A stretch of DNA of 64,000 nt from Polynucleobacter sp. AP-Kolm-20A-A1 (GCF_018688315.1 NZ_CP061315.1:992001-1056000), one strand, 5' to 3'; positions 49,789 through 58,807 are shown, counted from the stretch's first letter. Numbers and translations are program-made. Notes: generated from the sequence alone by a model not told the origin.

Positions 49789-50325
49789 ATGACGCCTGCT
49801 GAATTAGACATTCTGCCTTCACCTCAATTTTGGCGACGCGTTTCTTGCTCGCTCTACGAACAATTGGTTTTGTTGGGCGTGATCGCCTTTACCTTCCTTG
49901 TGCCCAACTTGGCTTTAGGAATTTTATTTGGCATCTCCCTGCCGAGCTGGCTTACCTTTATTTATCTCTACGCAGTACTAGGAATTTATTTTGTTTGGTA
50001 TTGGACTAAATCCGGACAAACATTGGCAATGCAAACTTGGCGTGTACGTCTTATCGGTAAAAATGGGTACACAGTCAATCGTCGCCAAGCTATTTGGCGC
50101 TATGTATATGGCTCACTTTGGATTGCTCCCTGCGTTTTATTGCAATGGGCTTTTCATTTAGAAAAGTGGCAAATTATTGAAATGCTTTTCACGGTGGCAT
50201 TGTTTTTTTGGCCACTGAGTATTTACCTTGATCGCACAGCACCTCTGTTTCGTCAGAGCCTTGCAGACCGACTGGCCGGCACCCGCCTCGTAGAACTCCC
50301 TAAGAACCTAGTAACTCTCTCTTAA
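49789..50325 (+). CDS. RDD family membrane protein
   Basis: A 178-residue integral membrane protein with three to four helices. RDD hallmarks are the N-terminal arginine region FWRRVSCSLYEQLVLLGVIAF, GQTLAMQTWRVRLI and the end DRLAGTRLVEL. Function of the family is largely unknown; some act as sodium/proton exchangers or in envelope stress. It follows the DUF3106 gene by 26 bases and its 3' end overlaps the convergent permease gene by 18 bases. Confidence 0.82.
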   Translation: MTPAELDILPSPQFWRRVSCSLYEQLVLLGVIAFTFLVPNLALGILFGISLPSWLTFIYLYAVLGIYFVWYWTKSGQTLAMQTWRVRLIGKNGYTVNRRQAIWRYVYGSLWIAPCVLLQWAFHLEKWQIIEMLFTVALFFWPLSIYLDRTAPLFRQSLADRLAGTRLVELPKNLVTLS

Positions 50326-52797
50326 GCATTCGATTGCAGTAGCACTCTGAATTCTTTTCTGGGATCGATATCCAGCCGCTAGACTTGCAGCAACGCCAAA
50401 GAGCACACCCATCATCAAGGCTTGGCCAAAGGCATTGAACTCAATTTCCATGACGTAACGCCCTAGCAGCCAAGCAGCCAGCCCTGATGCTAAGCCTGCC
50501 AGCGTCCCCGATATCAAACCCACCACTAGCAACTCAAAGCGAGAGATACTTGCCAGCACAGCTCGTGAAGCACCAACCGCTTTTAGCAATGCAGCATTTC
50601 GATAGCGCTGATCTTGAGTTGCCGTCATAGCTGCCATCAGAACCAAGATTGCGGCTGATAGGGTTAGGCCAAACAACAGGCCTAAGGCAGAAGATAATTT
50701 ATTCAGCACATCCTGTATTTGGCCCAAAGAAGCAGAAACATCCACCACCGTTAAGTTTGGATAGTCCTGGCTAAGTTGAAAATCCAAAGAGCCCACGCTT
50801 GGAGCTTGATAGTAGGAGGTGATCCACGATTGCGGCAATCCACTCAGTTGAGCAGGCGGCATGATGACAAAGAAGTTCACTCGCATTGAACCCCAATCCA
50901 ATTTACGCAATGAAGTAATAGGTGCAGTGATCGATTCGCCTGCCACCTCAAAAGTTAGCGTATCGCCCAGCTTGAGCTTCAAGGTTTTGGCGATTCCCGT
51001 TTCCATGGAAATTTGTGGTGCATCACCCTTAATCCACTCACCAGCAAGCAGGCGATTACCCGCTGGCAATTGATCCGTATAGGAGAGATTGAATTCTCTA
51101 TCCACTAAACGGCGGGCATTTTCTTCGACAAAATCGTTTGGCAAAACGTCACGCTCATTAATGGCGGTAAGGCGGCCGCGAACCATGGGATAAAAAGTAG
51201 GCGTTGAAACTCCAGCATCCTCTAGAGTCTTCAAGATTTTCTGCTTTTGATCACCTTGGACATTAATCATGAAGCGATTGGGGCTATCAACAGGAATACT
51301 TCCTTGCCAGGTACTCAACAAGTCCTGACGCAACAACAAAATGATCACCAAAGCCATCAAAGCAATTCCTAAGGCCGTAATTTGCATAACGGCATAACCG
51401 GATTGTCTAGCTTGAGCAATGATGGCAAAGCGAATAGCAAAGTTACTAGTACGCCAACGTGAAAGCAACAACAAACAAACCCAAGCAGTAGATGCAAATA
51501 GGACTATGGCCCCACTAAAACTTAAACCAGTCCAAAGTGCCAACTTCCAGTCACGAGCAGCAATGCCAATTAATGCCGCACAGGTAATAAAAGCCACTAA
51601 TACCAACCAAACTTCTGCAGTTTGAAAAGAGGCGAATTCCTTACGAATAAGGCGGATAGGCGAAACCTTAATTAAACCCAATAAAGAAGGTCCTGCAAAG
51701 CCTAGCAACAGAGTCCATGCAAAGAGAACGCTCCACAATGCAGGCGCAGGTGAAATCATGGGTAAGTTAGCGATTAGCAAACCACCTAAGAGCACTATCA
51801 ATAGATGTTGAACTAAGTAGCCCAATAGCAATCCAAAGATAGCCGACATCACACCGATGCAAAGCAATGTTTGCAACTGTCTTTTCAGTATCTCGAATTG
51901 AGTTGCACCAAAACATTTCAGTGCTGCGCAGGCATCTGCCTGCTTATAGGTATAGCGGCGTGCACATAAGGCAATAGCAACGGCTGCCACTATGGCTGTT
52001 AATAAAGAAAGTAAGGATAAGAATCGCTCAGCCCGCTCTAAAGTCTTGCGCATGATGGGTTGAGCATTCTCCAAAGTCTCAATGCGAATGCCGCGCAGAT
52101 GCTCGGAGTCAATAAACTGAGTGGCCCAGCTTTGATAGGACGCAATCAGATCATCCGACCCAGCCAGAAGAAGTCGGTAAGTCACCCTACTTCCTAGTCC
52201 GATTAAACCTGTAGCCGGCAAATCCTCTAAGGACATCATTGCGCGTGGGGCAAAGTTCATAAAGCCAGCACCGCGATCGGTTTCTCGCTCTAAAACTCCA
52301 GCAATTACAAATTGTTTTTGACCTAGCTTGATGGTGTCGCCAAGTTTTGCTCGCAAACTTGATAGCAAAGCTGGATCAACCCAAACAGTACCCGCCTCTG
52401 GTGAGCTTATTTGCCGCGAGCTATTGGGCTGTAAAGTTACTTGTAGCGACCCACGCAAAGGATATAAAGAGCTAACTGCTTTAAGAGAAGTCAACTTGCT
52501 TTGAGATCCTGCAGTTGCCATGCTTGGAAAGACCACGGTTTGCGCAAGCGCAAGTTGCTTAGTCTTTGCCTCGCTAAGGAAGCGCTCAGGTAAAGGTTGG
52601 TCTGATGCAATCAGTAAGTCAGAGGCAAGCAATTGCCGCGCATCAAATTCAAACGCGCGTTGCATGCGATCAGCTAAAAAGCTAACCCCACTTAACGCAG
52701 TCACCGAAAGCGTTAAGGCAACCAATAGCCAGACCAGCTCCTTTGAGCGAAGGTCTTGGCTAAGGCTCCGTAAGAGCCTCGCGAAGAAGGAAATCAA
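50308..52797 (-). CDS. FtsX-family ABC transporter permease (YbbP-like)
   Basis: An 829-residue permease with two FtsX/MacB-like halves. One membrane helix near residue 25, a periplasmic domain, a helix cluster around 265-360 and more to about 480, a second periplasmic domain, then three helices at 715-815. The layout and length match E. coli YbbP, which works with the ATPase YbbA; no ATPase gene of that kind is adjacent here. The start is a TTG overlapping the SDR stop (TTGA); the next ATG is 45 codons in and would lose the first helix. Confidence 0.83.
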   Translation of the reverse strand: MISFFARLLRSLSQDLRSKELVWLLVALTLSVTALSGVSFLADRMQRAFEFDARQLLASDLLIASDQPLPERFLSEAKTKQLALAQTVVFPSMATAGSQSKLTSLKAVSSLYPLRGSLQVTLQPNSSRQISSPEAGTVWVDPALLSSLRAKLGDTIKLGQKQFVIAGVLERETDRGAGFMNFAPRAMMSLEDLPATGLIGLGSRVTYRLLLAGSDDLIASYQSWATQFIDSEHLRGIRIETLENAQPIMRKTLERAERFLSLLSLLTAIVAAVAIALCARRYTYKQADACAALKCFGATQFEILKRQLQTLLCIGVMSAIFGLLLGYLVQHLLIVLLGGLLIANLPMISPAPALWSVLFAWTLLLGFAGPSLLGLIKVSPIRLIRKEFASFQTAEVWLVLVAFITCAALIGIAARDWKLALWTGLSFSGAIVLFASTAWVCLLLLSRWRTSNFAIRFAIIAQARQSGYAVMQITALGIALMALVIILLLRQDLLSTWQGSIPVDSPNRFMINVQGDQKQKILKTLEDAGVSTPTFYPMVRGRLTAINERDVLPNDFVEENARRLVDREFNLSYTDQLPAGNRLLAGEWIKGDAPQISMETGIAKTLKLKLGDTLTFEVAGESITAPITSLRKLDWGSMRVNFFVIMPPAQLSGLPQSWITSYYQAPSVGSLDFQLSQDYPNLTVVDVSASLGQIQDVLNKLSSALGLLFGLTLSAAILVLMAAMTATQDQRYRNAALLKAVGASRAVLASISRFELLVVGLISGTLAGLASGLAAWLLGRYVMEIEFNAFGQALMMGVLFGVAASLAAGYRSQKRIQSATAIECLRESY

Positions 52798-53579
52798 ATT
52801 GCCTGAATCTGGCCGCCATCAACACGCATGACGGTGCCAGTGATGAATGAAGCATTTTGGCTCGCCAAAAAGGCGGCAGCATCACCATACTCGACGGGAT
52901 CTCCATAACGGCCCATCGGGATTTGATTGATTGATGCTTTTACGACGGCTTCATAACTGCTGTTTTCACGTTTTGCTTTTGCTTCATCGAGTTGACGCAG
53001 GCGATCCGTGGAAATTCTGCCAGGCATGATGATGTTGACCGTAACGCCATCAGCAGCAACTTCCGCTGCCAAGGTTTTAGACCAGGCTAGCAAGGCAGCA
53101 CGCAAGGTATTGGATATCGCTAGATTTTTAATTGGGGCAATTGCGCCAGAGGTGGTACTCGTGATCACGCGACCCCACTTGCGCTCTCTCATGCCTGGGA
53201 GAACGCGATCAGTAATCGCAATAAGCGATAGAACCATGTCATTGAAAGATTTCTGCCATAAAGCAGGGTCTTGGCCAGCCGCAGGTGTTGGTGGAGGACC
53301 GCCGGTATTGTTAATCAGAATATCGACCGGACCTAATTCTTTTTCCACTTTGGAAACGAGGCCGTCAATTACGGAGGCGTCAGAAAGATCCCAGTTCAGA
53401 GCCAACGCTTTACCGCCAGCAGCCTCAATCAATTCAACTGACTTTTGCAGTCCCTCAGCACTGCGTCCAGTAACAGCTACCTTCACACCTTCACGCGCCA
53501 AAGAAACGGCCATAGCCTGGCCTAAGCCGCGACTAGACGCAATAACCAATGCAACCTTACCTCGAATACCTAAATCCAT
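52794..53579 (-). CDS. Short-chain dehydrogenase/reductase family protein, divergent active site
   Basis: A 261-residue Rossmann protein. Cofactor region KVALVIASSRGLGQAMAVSL, NNTGGPPPTP in place of NNAG, and C-terminal GTVMRVDGG are SDR features. The usual Tyr-x-x-x-Lys is absent: the matching stretch reads NLAISNTLRAALLAWSK, so Tyr and Lys at the expected spacing are replaced. A subgroup of FabG-like SDRs shares this (NL-x-x-SN wording), so it is a real variant rather than a decayed gene. Substrate unknown. It lies in a run of same-strand genes between a Bug receptor and the FtsX permease. Confidence 0.82.
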   Translation of the reverse strand: MDLGIRGKVALVIASSRGLGQAMAVSLAREGVKVAVTGRSAEGLQKSVELIEAAGGKALALNWDLSDASVIDGLVSKVEKELGPVDILINNTGGPPPTPAAGQDPALWQKSFNDMVLSLIAITDRVLPGMRERKWGRVITSTTSGAIAPIKNLAISNTLRAALLAWSKTLAAEVAADGVTVNIIMPGRISTDRLRQLDEAKAKRENSSYEAVVKASINQIPMGRYGDPVEYGDAAAFLASQNASFITGTVMRVDGGQIQAI

Positions 53580-53610
53580 ACTGCCTCCAAACGACTATTT
53601 ATAGTTTTTA

Positions 53611-54609
53611 TTAATCTAACTGCAATTTTTGTTTTGCAACAACTTCTTTATAAACGGTGTATTCCGCTTTAATTTCTTTTGCAAAAGCGTCTGGGCCATT
53701 CACGTTGATGATTGAACCAGTATCTTCAATCCGCTTTTTCACCGCAGGATCTGTAACCACCTTTTGTAATGCCGCATAGTATTTATCAACAATATCTTTA
53801 GGCATTCCAGCAGGGCCCAAGAAGCCGTAATAAGCCATGCGGTTTACTGGTGCTAAACCCACTTCAGCAAATGTCGGAACATTGGGAAGCTGAGCTAACC
53901 GTTTAGGCGCCGCAATCACAATCGGCACAAGCTTGCCATCCTTGATGAAAGGCAAAGATGAAGGCAGATTGTCAAAAATCATAGAAACTTGACCGCCTAC
54001 GGTATCGGCTAGCGCTGGCCCTGCTCCACGGTAAGGAATGTGAACAATAAAAACGCCAGTTAGGCTCTTAAACAATTCTGTTTGCAAATGACCGATGCCG
54101 CCAGTGCCAGAACTTGAATAGGAGTACTTACCTGGATTAGCTTTCAGCACTTCCATGAAGGCCTTAAAGTCTTTTGCCGGAAAAGATGGATTCACAGCAA
54201 TGATGTTCGGAGTAGCAGCAATATTGCTGATGGGCGTGAAATCGGTAATAGGGTCGTAACCAATCTTTGGATTGATCGCAGGATTAGCTGCTGTTGTTGA
54301 TACGGTAGCCATACCAATCGTATAGCCATCCTTAGGGGCTCTCATGACTTCAAGCGCACCAACAGAACCACCGCCACCCGCTTTGTTCTCAACAATGACT
54401 GGCTGGCCTAATTGACGACCTAAAGCGTCACCAACGGCGCGAGCAATGATATCGGTACTGCCGCCAGGCGCAAATGGAACCACCAGACGAATAGGCTTAG
54501 TAGGAAAGCTTTGCGCATGCACCAAACCAAAGGCACCAACAGCAAAAGAGGTAAGCAATAATTGCGCGAACTTAAGCGGCATAGTTTTACGAATAGAAAA
54601 TTTAGTCAT
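53611..54609 (-). CDS. Bug-family (TctC-like) periplasmic solute-binding protein
   Basis: Second tripartite-tricarboxylate-type receptor of the window, 332 residues, signal peptide ending GLVHAQ, then FPTKPIRLVVPFAPGGSTDIIAR, YSSSGTGGIGHLQTELF and IPYRGAGPALADTVGG. A shorter start (MPLKFAQLL, residue 10) is possible. Its ATG follows the lipoprotein stop with no gap (TAAATG), so it appears cotranscribed with a lipid-transport system, an unusual partner. No TctAB genes present. Confidence 0.87.
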   Translation of the reverse strand: MTKFSIRKTMPLKFAQLLLTSFAVGAFGLVHAQSFPTKPIRLVVPFAPGGSTDIIARAVGDALGRQLGQPVIVENKAGGGGSVGALEVMRAPKDGYTIGMATVSTTAANPAINPKIGYDPITDFTPISNIAATPNIIAVNPSFPAKDFKAFMEVLKANPGKYSYSSSGTGGIGHLQTELFKSLTGVFIVHIPYRGAGPALADTVGGQVSMIFDNLPSSLPFIKDGKLVPIVIAAPKRLAQLPNVPTFAEVGLAPVNRMAYYGFLGPAGMPKDIVDKYYAALQKVVTDPAVKKRIEDTGSIINVNGPDAFAKEIKAEYTVYKEVVAKQKLQLD

Positions 54610-55239
54610 TTACTGTCCTAAAGGCGTTGGTAAGTTTGCGGAATACTTGTAAAGCCGCTCTTCATACTCTTTAAAGATTTCTGCAAGCGCTTGTTGTTGA
54701 CCCAAAACGAGGGCCTCAGGGGTATTGTCTTTGAGCACTACGCGCTTGGTATAGCGATTTGCACCAAGTAAGGGATTCCCTTTTTTACCGCCATGCTCTA
54801 CCGTTAAGAAAAATTCGATGCTCACAACAGCTTCTGGTCTAACGCGATAGTCGCCATAAAACTCGTTCACAGTTGCCTGCACAGTGTAGTAAGGGAAGAA
54901 GCTATTTCCCTGCCCTACTGCAGCCGCAAAAATATTCGCCTTATTCAGCCATTGGCGTTCAGCATTGCCGATCATCTCGGCTGGAATAGTTGCGTAAACA
55001 TTGTAAAAATCCTTCTCGTAACGCTGATCACTCAAGCGATAGACCAAAGACTTTCCATCAAATGGTGGCGCAACAGACACTGAGCCCACCTTTAACCAAA
55101 ATTGCGTGCGAGCCTGCCTAGGTTCGCCAGTTCTGTCCGGAGAAACCATCCAACTTGTGGGGGTCACTGGGGAGCGGGTTGGCAATGAACATGCGCTCAG
55201 AACAAAAATAGCAGCAAGCAATAGGAAACGTTTAATCAT
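54610..55239 (-). CDS. ABC-type transport auxiliary lipoprotein, PqiC-like
   Basis: A 209-residue lipoprotein with lipobox LSAC (cysteine at residue 17). The body resembles the ABC_trans_aux / PqiC family: WLKVGSVSVAPPFDGKSLVYR, RYEKDFYNVYATIPAEMI, then a strand-rich section and a helical end. PqiC-type lipoproteins sit in the outer membrane and dock MCE proteins. It overlaps the MCE gene (ATGA) and abuts the Bug gene. Confidence 0.82.
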   Translation of the reverse strand: MIKRFLLLAAIFVLSACSLPTRSPVTPTSWMVSPDRTGEPRQARTQFWLKVGSVSVAPPFDGKSLVYRLSDQRYEKDFYNVYATIPAEMIGNAERQWLNKANIFAAAVGQGNSFFPYYTVQATVNEFYGDYRVRPEAVVSIEFFLTVEHGGKKGNPLLGANRYTKRVVLKDNTPEALVLGQQQALAEIFKEYEERLYKYSANLPTPLGQ

Positions 55240-56168
55240 TTTTGGGCTCCCGCTTGTCCTTGTGTGCCATTCATGGGCAAGGTGATTTTTTGTGGTGGCT
55301 CACCCCAAATCAGGCTTGAAGGTGATTGGCTAGCAATTCTTGAGAATTCATTAAGCTGCTCGCTAGTCTGCTTCAGATTTTCCATCGTCAAATGCGTATC
55401 ACCCTGGATGCTGGTTACGGTTTGACGCAATGCGACCATCGTACCGACTAATTCGCGCATCAAAATATTCAACTCATCTTTATCGGTGACTTTGGCTATG
55501 CGCTCGAGAATGACATTCATCTCCTTAACGGAGCGCACTAAGCCTTGATTGTCTTTACCATCGCCAGCCATTAATGTATTGAGGTTACCCAATAACGCAT
55601 CAAATTTCTGTTGCGTACCGCTGATGTTGAGTTGATTCATTCCGTCAATCAACTTTTGGACACCCTCAATAATTTGGTCGGCTTGATTAGGTAAAGAAGG
55701 AATGACAGGGTATTTGGGCTTCCATTCGTATGGCAATGGCGTATAGGTATTAGCAGTTGGAGTGAAGTTAAATTCAATATAGTTCACACCAGTAATGCCC
55801 TGAGATTTAACTTGGGCTCGCAAATTGTTTTTAACAAACTCTTTAATGAGATCTTCGTTAACTGTTTCGCCAACAATCTGCATCCGTACTACAACATATT
55901 GACGGCGCTCCTGAAATGGCACGTCATCTTCGTAGATGTCGCCTGATAGCCCAATCATGGTTACTTGACCAATCTTTACACCCCTGAACCTGACCGCAGC
56001 GCCAGTATCTAGGCCCGTCACAGACTGCTTAATGTAGGTTTCCACCATGAACGATTTTTTGAATAATTGACCCGAGCCAAAAATTAATATCACGGCAATC
56101 AAAACACCGATTGCTGCGAGCACAAAAACGCCTAAGCGAAAATAATTAGGATTGGAATTATTACTCAT
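55236..56168 (-). CDS. MlaD-family MCE protein
   Basis: Periplasmic lipid-shuttling component, 310 residues, anchored by one N-terminal helix (residues 11-31, LGVFVLAAIGVLIAVILIFG). One MCE domain follows (GLDTGAAVRFRGVKIGQV, VKSQGITGVNYIEF), then a helical region with repeated LI/LN contacts. It has a single MCE domain, unlike the multi-domain PqiB. It overlaps both neighbours (ATGA), consistent with a complex. Confidence 0.87.
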   Translation of the reverse strand: MSNNSNPNYFRLGVFVLAAIGVLIAVILIFGSGQLFKKSFMVETYIKQSVTGLDTGAAVRFRGVKIGQVTMIGLSGDIYEDDVPFQERRQYVVVRMQIVGETVNEDLIKEFVKNNLRAQVKSQGITGVNYIEFNFTPTANTYTPLPYEWKPKYPVIPSLPNQADQIIEGVQKLIDGMNQLNISGTQQKFDALLGNLNTLMAGDGKDNQGLVRSVKEMNVILERIAKVTDKDELNILMRELVGTMVALRQTVTSIQGDTHLTMENLKQTSEQLNEFSRIASQSPSSLIWGEPPQKITLPMNGTQGQAGAQK

Positions 56169-56950
56169 GCTGCGTCCCTAGTCGTAATGCGATTAAAGAA
56201 TTGATGCACGCGTGGATCGGTGCAGGTATCACGTAATACTTTTGGATCACCTTCGGCAATGATGCCCTTAGCAGTTTTATCTAGCATGATGACCTTGTCG
56301 GCAATGGCATAAATGCTTGCCAATTCGTGCGAAACAATTACAAAGGTAATTCCCAGGTTTTTAGACAAATCCATAATGGTTTGATCTAAGTCTGCCGATG
56401 TAATAGGGTCAAGACCGGCAGATGGCTCATCCAAGAAGAGAATCTTCGGATCAAGCGCCATTGCTCTAGCAATCGCTGCCCGCTTTTGCATACCGCCGCT
56501 GATCTCACTGGGCATGTAAGTCTCATACGGCAACAAGCCCACTAAATCTAATTTGCAGCGAGCCAAGAGATCCATTTGGTTTTGCGTTAGCTGGGTGTAC
56601 TCCTGCATAAACAAGGTGACGTTGTCGAGAAGATTCATCGAACCGAATAAGGCGCCCTGCTGGTACATCACTCCAAAGCTGGTCATAATCTTTTGACGCT
56701 CAGCTCCTACAGCACTAGTAATGTTTTGACCTTCAATCAACACATCACCGGATAAGGGTTGATATAAACCAAAGAGGTTTTTGAGTAGGCTAGATTTGCC
56801 ACAGCCAGATCCGCCCAAAATGACAAAGATCTCGCTGTTATTCACTGTGAAGTTGAGATCCTTCATCAGTACATTGGATCCATACCCTACGGTAAGATTT
56901 TTTACATCAATGGCGCATGCGCTTGCTGGAGTGGTAACTGGTGTATTCAT
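56165..56950 (-). CDS. Mla-type ABC transporter ATP-binding protein (MlaF-like)
   Basis: ATPase for a lipid ABC transporter, 261 residues. Walker A GGSGCGKSSLLKNL, the signature EISGGMQKRAAIARA, Walker B ILFLDEPSAGLDPI and the switch histidine in VIVSHEL are intact. The wording EISGGMQKR is typical of the MlaF/Mkl group. It overlaps the permease by one base (TGATG) and the MCE gene by four. Confidence 0.9.
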   Translation of the reverse strand: MNTPVTTPASACAIDVKNLTVGYGSNVLMKDLNFTVNNSEIFVILGGSGCGKSSLLKNLFGLYQPLSGDVLIEGQNITSAVGAERQKIMTSFGVMYQQGALFGSMNLLDNVTLFMQEYTQLTQNQMDLLARCKLDLVGLLPYETYMPSEISGGMQKRAAIARAMALDPKILFLDEPSAGLDPITSADLDQTIMDLSKNLGITFVIVSHELASIYAIADKVIMLDKTAKGIIAEGDPKVLRDTCTDPRVHQFFNRITTRDAA

Positions 56951-58122
56951 CAGAAACCCGTCTTGTAGGAAATAACGGCGAAGATGCCATCAACAATCAC
57001 AATCATCACAATACTGCTAACCACAGCACGCGTTGCAGAGATACCTACGGCAGCTGCCCCGGTTCCTGTCTGCATACCCCTCAAGCATCCCATTGCCGAG
57101 ACAACGACGCCAAACATCGTTGCCTTAACCAAGCCGGAAAGCACGTCTTCCACATCAACTGCACTAATCATGCCGTTGTAAAAGTTAATAAATGGAATGC
57201 CGTAAATTAACATCGTGAACATCGATGCGATGACGCTCACAATATCTGCAAAGAGAGTCAAGATAGGCGCAACCAAAATGCCAGCCAATACTCTTGGTAC
57301 CACCAAGAATCGAATCGGACTAAGGCCGCCGGTTACCAATGCATCCACCTCACTGTTGACAGTCATCGTGCCAATCTCCGCAGCAAACGCGGCGGATGAA
57401 CGGCCAGCCAATAAGATGGCGGTAATTAAAGGGCCCATCTCACGAACAATCCCAAGCGCTGCCAGGGGGCCTACAAAGGTGGTTGCCCCAAACTGCTTCA
57501 TGCCGATAGCCGCCTGAAAGGACAGAATCACACCGATCAAAAAGGAAACCAAGCCAATGATTGGTAAGGCTGCAATGCCCGCCTCTACTGCGGCATTCAC
57601 AAAATCACCCCAACGCACTTGTTTAATGTGACGAATAGACCAAACTAAGTCTGCTGCTAGATGCCCCGTAAATGTGATTAAGCCTTTTGCATCATCTAAT
57701 AGATTTTGCGTAGCCATACCAGTGCTGACCACGAAACTTCTTTTGGGCTTTTCTACTGGAGCCGGAAATAAATTTGCAATCGGATCAAATTCTTTAAGCA
57801 ATGGCTGATAGCGCGTATCAAGACCCTGCACTTCAAATTTAGCGCCAGCCTTTTGCTGCGCCTCTTGAATACCAATCAAAAATGCAATGCCGGCACCATC
57901 TAAGGAAGCAACTTGTGATGCATCAAAAACTAAGGATTTACTTTTTGCGTCGCCTTGCTTTAACCAGGCATCTTGCGATTCACGAATGTGAGACCACGTG
58001 CCACCCAATGAATAGACATTTACGGTCCCGCTCAGAGTCACTTTTGCAGTTGCGTTGTCTGGTTGGGACCAAACCGCAACCGGGGACTCGGAAACAGGGG
58101 AAATGGCTGTAGAAATGCTCAT
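56950..58122 (-). CDS. MlaE-family permease with N-terminal STAS domain
   Basis: A 390-residue fusion. Residues 25-110 look like a STAS domain (AKVTLSGTVNVYSLGG, SLVFDASQVASLDGAG), as in the separate MlaB protein of E. coli; residues 145-390 are the MlaE permease with RWGDFVNAAVEAGIAALPI, GPLAALGIVREMGPLITAILLAGRSSAAF and GMISAVDVEDVLSGLVKA. The fusion would tie the STAS regulator to the permease. I start it at the ATG at 58120-58122. It heads the operon. Confidence 0.87.
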   Translation of the reverse strand: MSISTAISPVSESPVAVWSQPDNATAKVTLSGTVNVYSLGGTWSHIRESQDAWLKQGDAKSKSLVFDASQVASLDGAGIAFLIGIQEAQQKAGAKFEVQGLDTRYQPLLKEFDPIANLFPAPVEKPKRSFVVSTGMATQNLLDDAKGLITFTGHLAADLVWSIRHIKQVRWGDFVNAAVEAGIAALPIIGLVSFLIGVILSFQAAIGMKQFGATTFVGPLAALGIVREMGPLITAILLAGRSSAAFAAEIGTMTVNSEVDALVTGGLSPIRFLVVPRVLAGILVAPILTLFADIVSVIASMFTMLIYGIPFINFYNGMISAVDVEDVLSGLVKATMFGVVVSAMGCLRGMQTGTGAAAVGISATRAVVSSIVMIVIVDGIFAVISYKTGF

Positions 58123-58177
58123 AGACAAACTATAAGGGATCTGTGTGAAAGATATAAAAAACGCCAAAAAAAGAAAA

Positions 58178-58203
58178 AGGGCCTAGTTTTTCAACTAGGC
58201 CCT
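58178..58203 (-). terminator. Rho-independent terminator after tRNA-Arg
   Basis: AGGGCCTAGTT pairs perfectly with AACTAGGCCCT over 11 bases with a four-base loop, and the minus strand continues TTTTTCTTTTTTT. It begins eight bases after the tRNA end, before the MlaE-type gene. Confidence 0.93.
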
Positions 58204-58211
58204 GTATGAGA

Positions 58212-58288
58212 TGGTGCGGCTGGCAGGAATTGAACCCACGACCCCTTGGTTCGTAGCCAAGTACTCTATCCAGCTGAGCTACAGCCGC
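58212..58288 (-). tRNA. tRNA-Arg (anticodon ACG)
   Basis: The 77-base gene has acceptor GCGGCTG/CAGCCGC, D arm, anticodon arm CTTGG/CCAAG with loop CTACGAA (anticodon ACG, read as ICG), T arm GTGGG-TTCAATT-CCTGC region and an encoded CCA. It reads CGU, CGC and CGA. The divergent greB start is only 18 bases upstream, so its promoter should lie within greB. Confidence 0.96.
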
Positions 58289-58306
58289 AACAGCCATAAT
58301 TATGCC

Positions 58307-58807
58307 ATGGAAGAGAAGAACTACATCACACCCGCTGGTCACGAACGCATCAAAAGTGAGCTCCTACAGCTCCTAAACCTTGATCGGCCCGAGGTTGTAA
58401 AGGTGGTTCACTGGGCAGCCAGCAACGGCGACCGCTCTGAAAATGGTGACTATATCTATGGAAAAAAGCGCCTTCGGGAGATAGACCGGCGGATTCGCTT
58501 CCTCAATAAACGCCTGGAATTTGCTGTGGTTGTCGATAATTCAGCCCGAAAATCCGGGGAATCCGATGCTGACCAGGTCTTCTTTGGGGCTACAGTTACC
58601 TACTCCCCGCTAGACGGTCCAGAGAGCGGAAAAGAGACTGGCATCACCATTGTTGGCGTGGATGAGGTCGATCTCGATAAAGGGCATGTCAGTTGGGTTT
58701 CACCCATTGCCAAGGCGTTAATCAAAGCAAGAATTGGTGACTGCGTATTTATCCAAACGCCAACCGGCCCTTGTGAAATTGAAATCCTAGATGTTCAATA
58801 TCTGTAG
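58307..58807 (+). CDS. greB: Transcription elongation factor GreB
   Basis: Rescues backtracked RNA polymerase by stimulating transcript cleavage. The 166-residue protein has the coiled-coil tip acidic pair in WAASNGDRSENGDYIYGKKRLREIDRR-type sequence and the C-terminal FKBP-like domain (VFFGATVTYSP, SPIAKALIKARIGD). These are closer to GreB than GreA. The ATG at 58307 is preferred; the frame is open further through the tRNA gene. It converges on spoT. Confidence 0.92.
   Translation: MEEKNYITPAGHERIKSELLQLLNLDRPEVVKVVHWAASNGDRSENGDYIYGKKRLREIDRRIRFLNKRLEFAVVVDNSARKSGESDADQVFFGATVTYSPLDGPESGKETGITIVGVDEVDLDKGHVSWVSPIAKALIKARIGDCVFIQTPTGPCEIEILDVQYL

Noticed and set aside
53008..53604. 198-codon plus-strand frame opposite the SDR gene
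   Set aside because: Antisense shadow of a well-supported gene, with low-complexity translation.
58211..58306. Upstream extension of greB through the tRNA-Arg gene
   Set aside because: The extra residues are the complement of the tRNA; GreB similarity starts at 58307.
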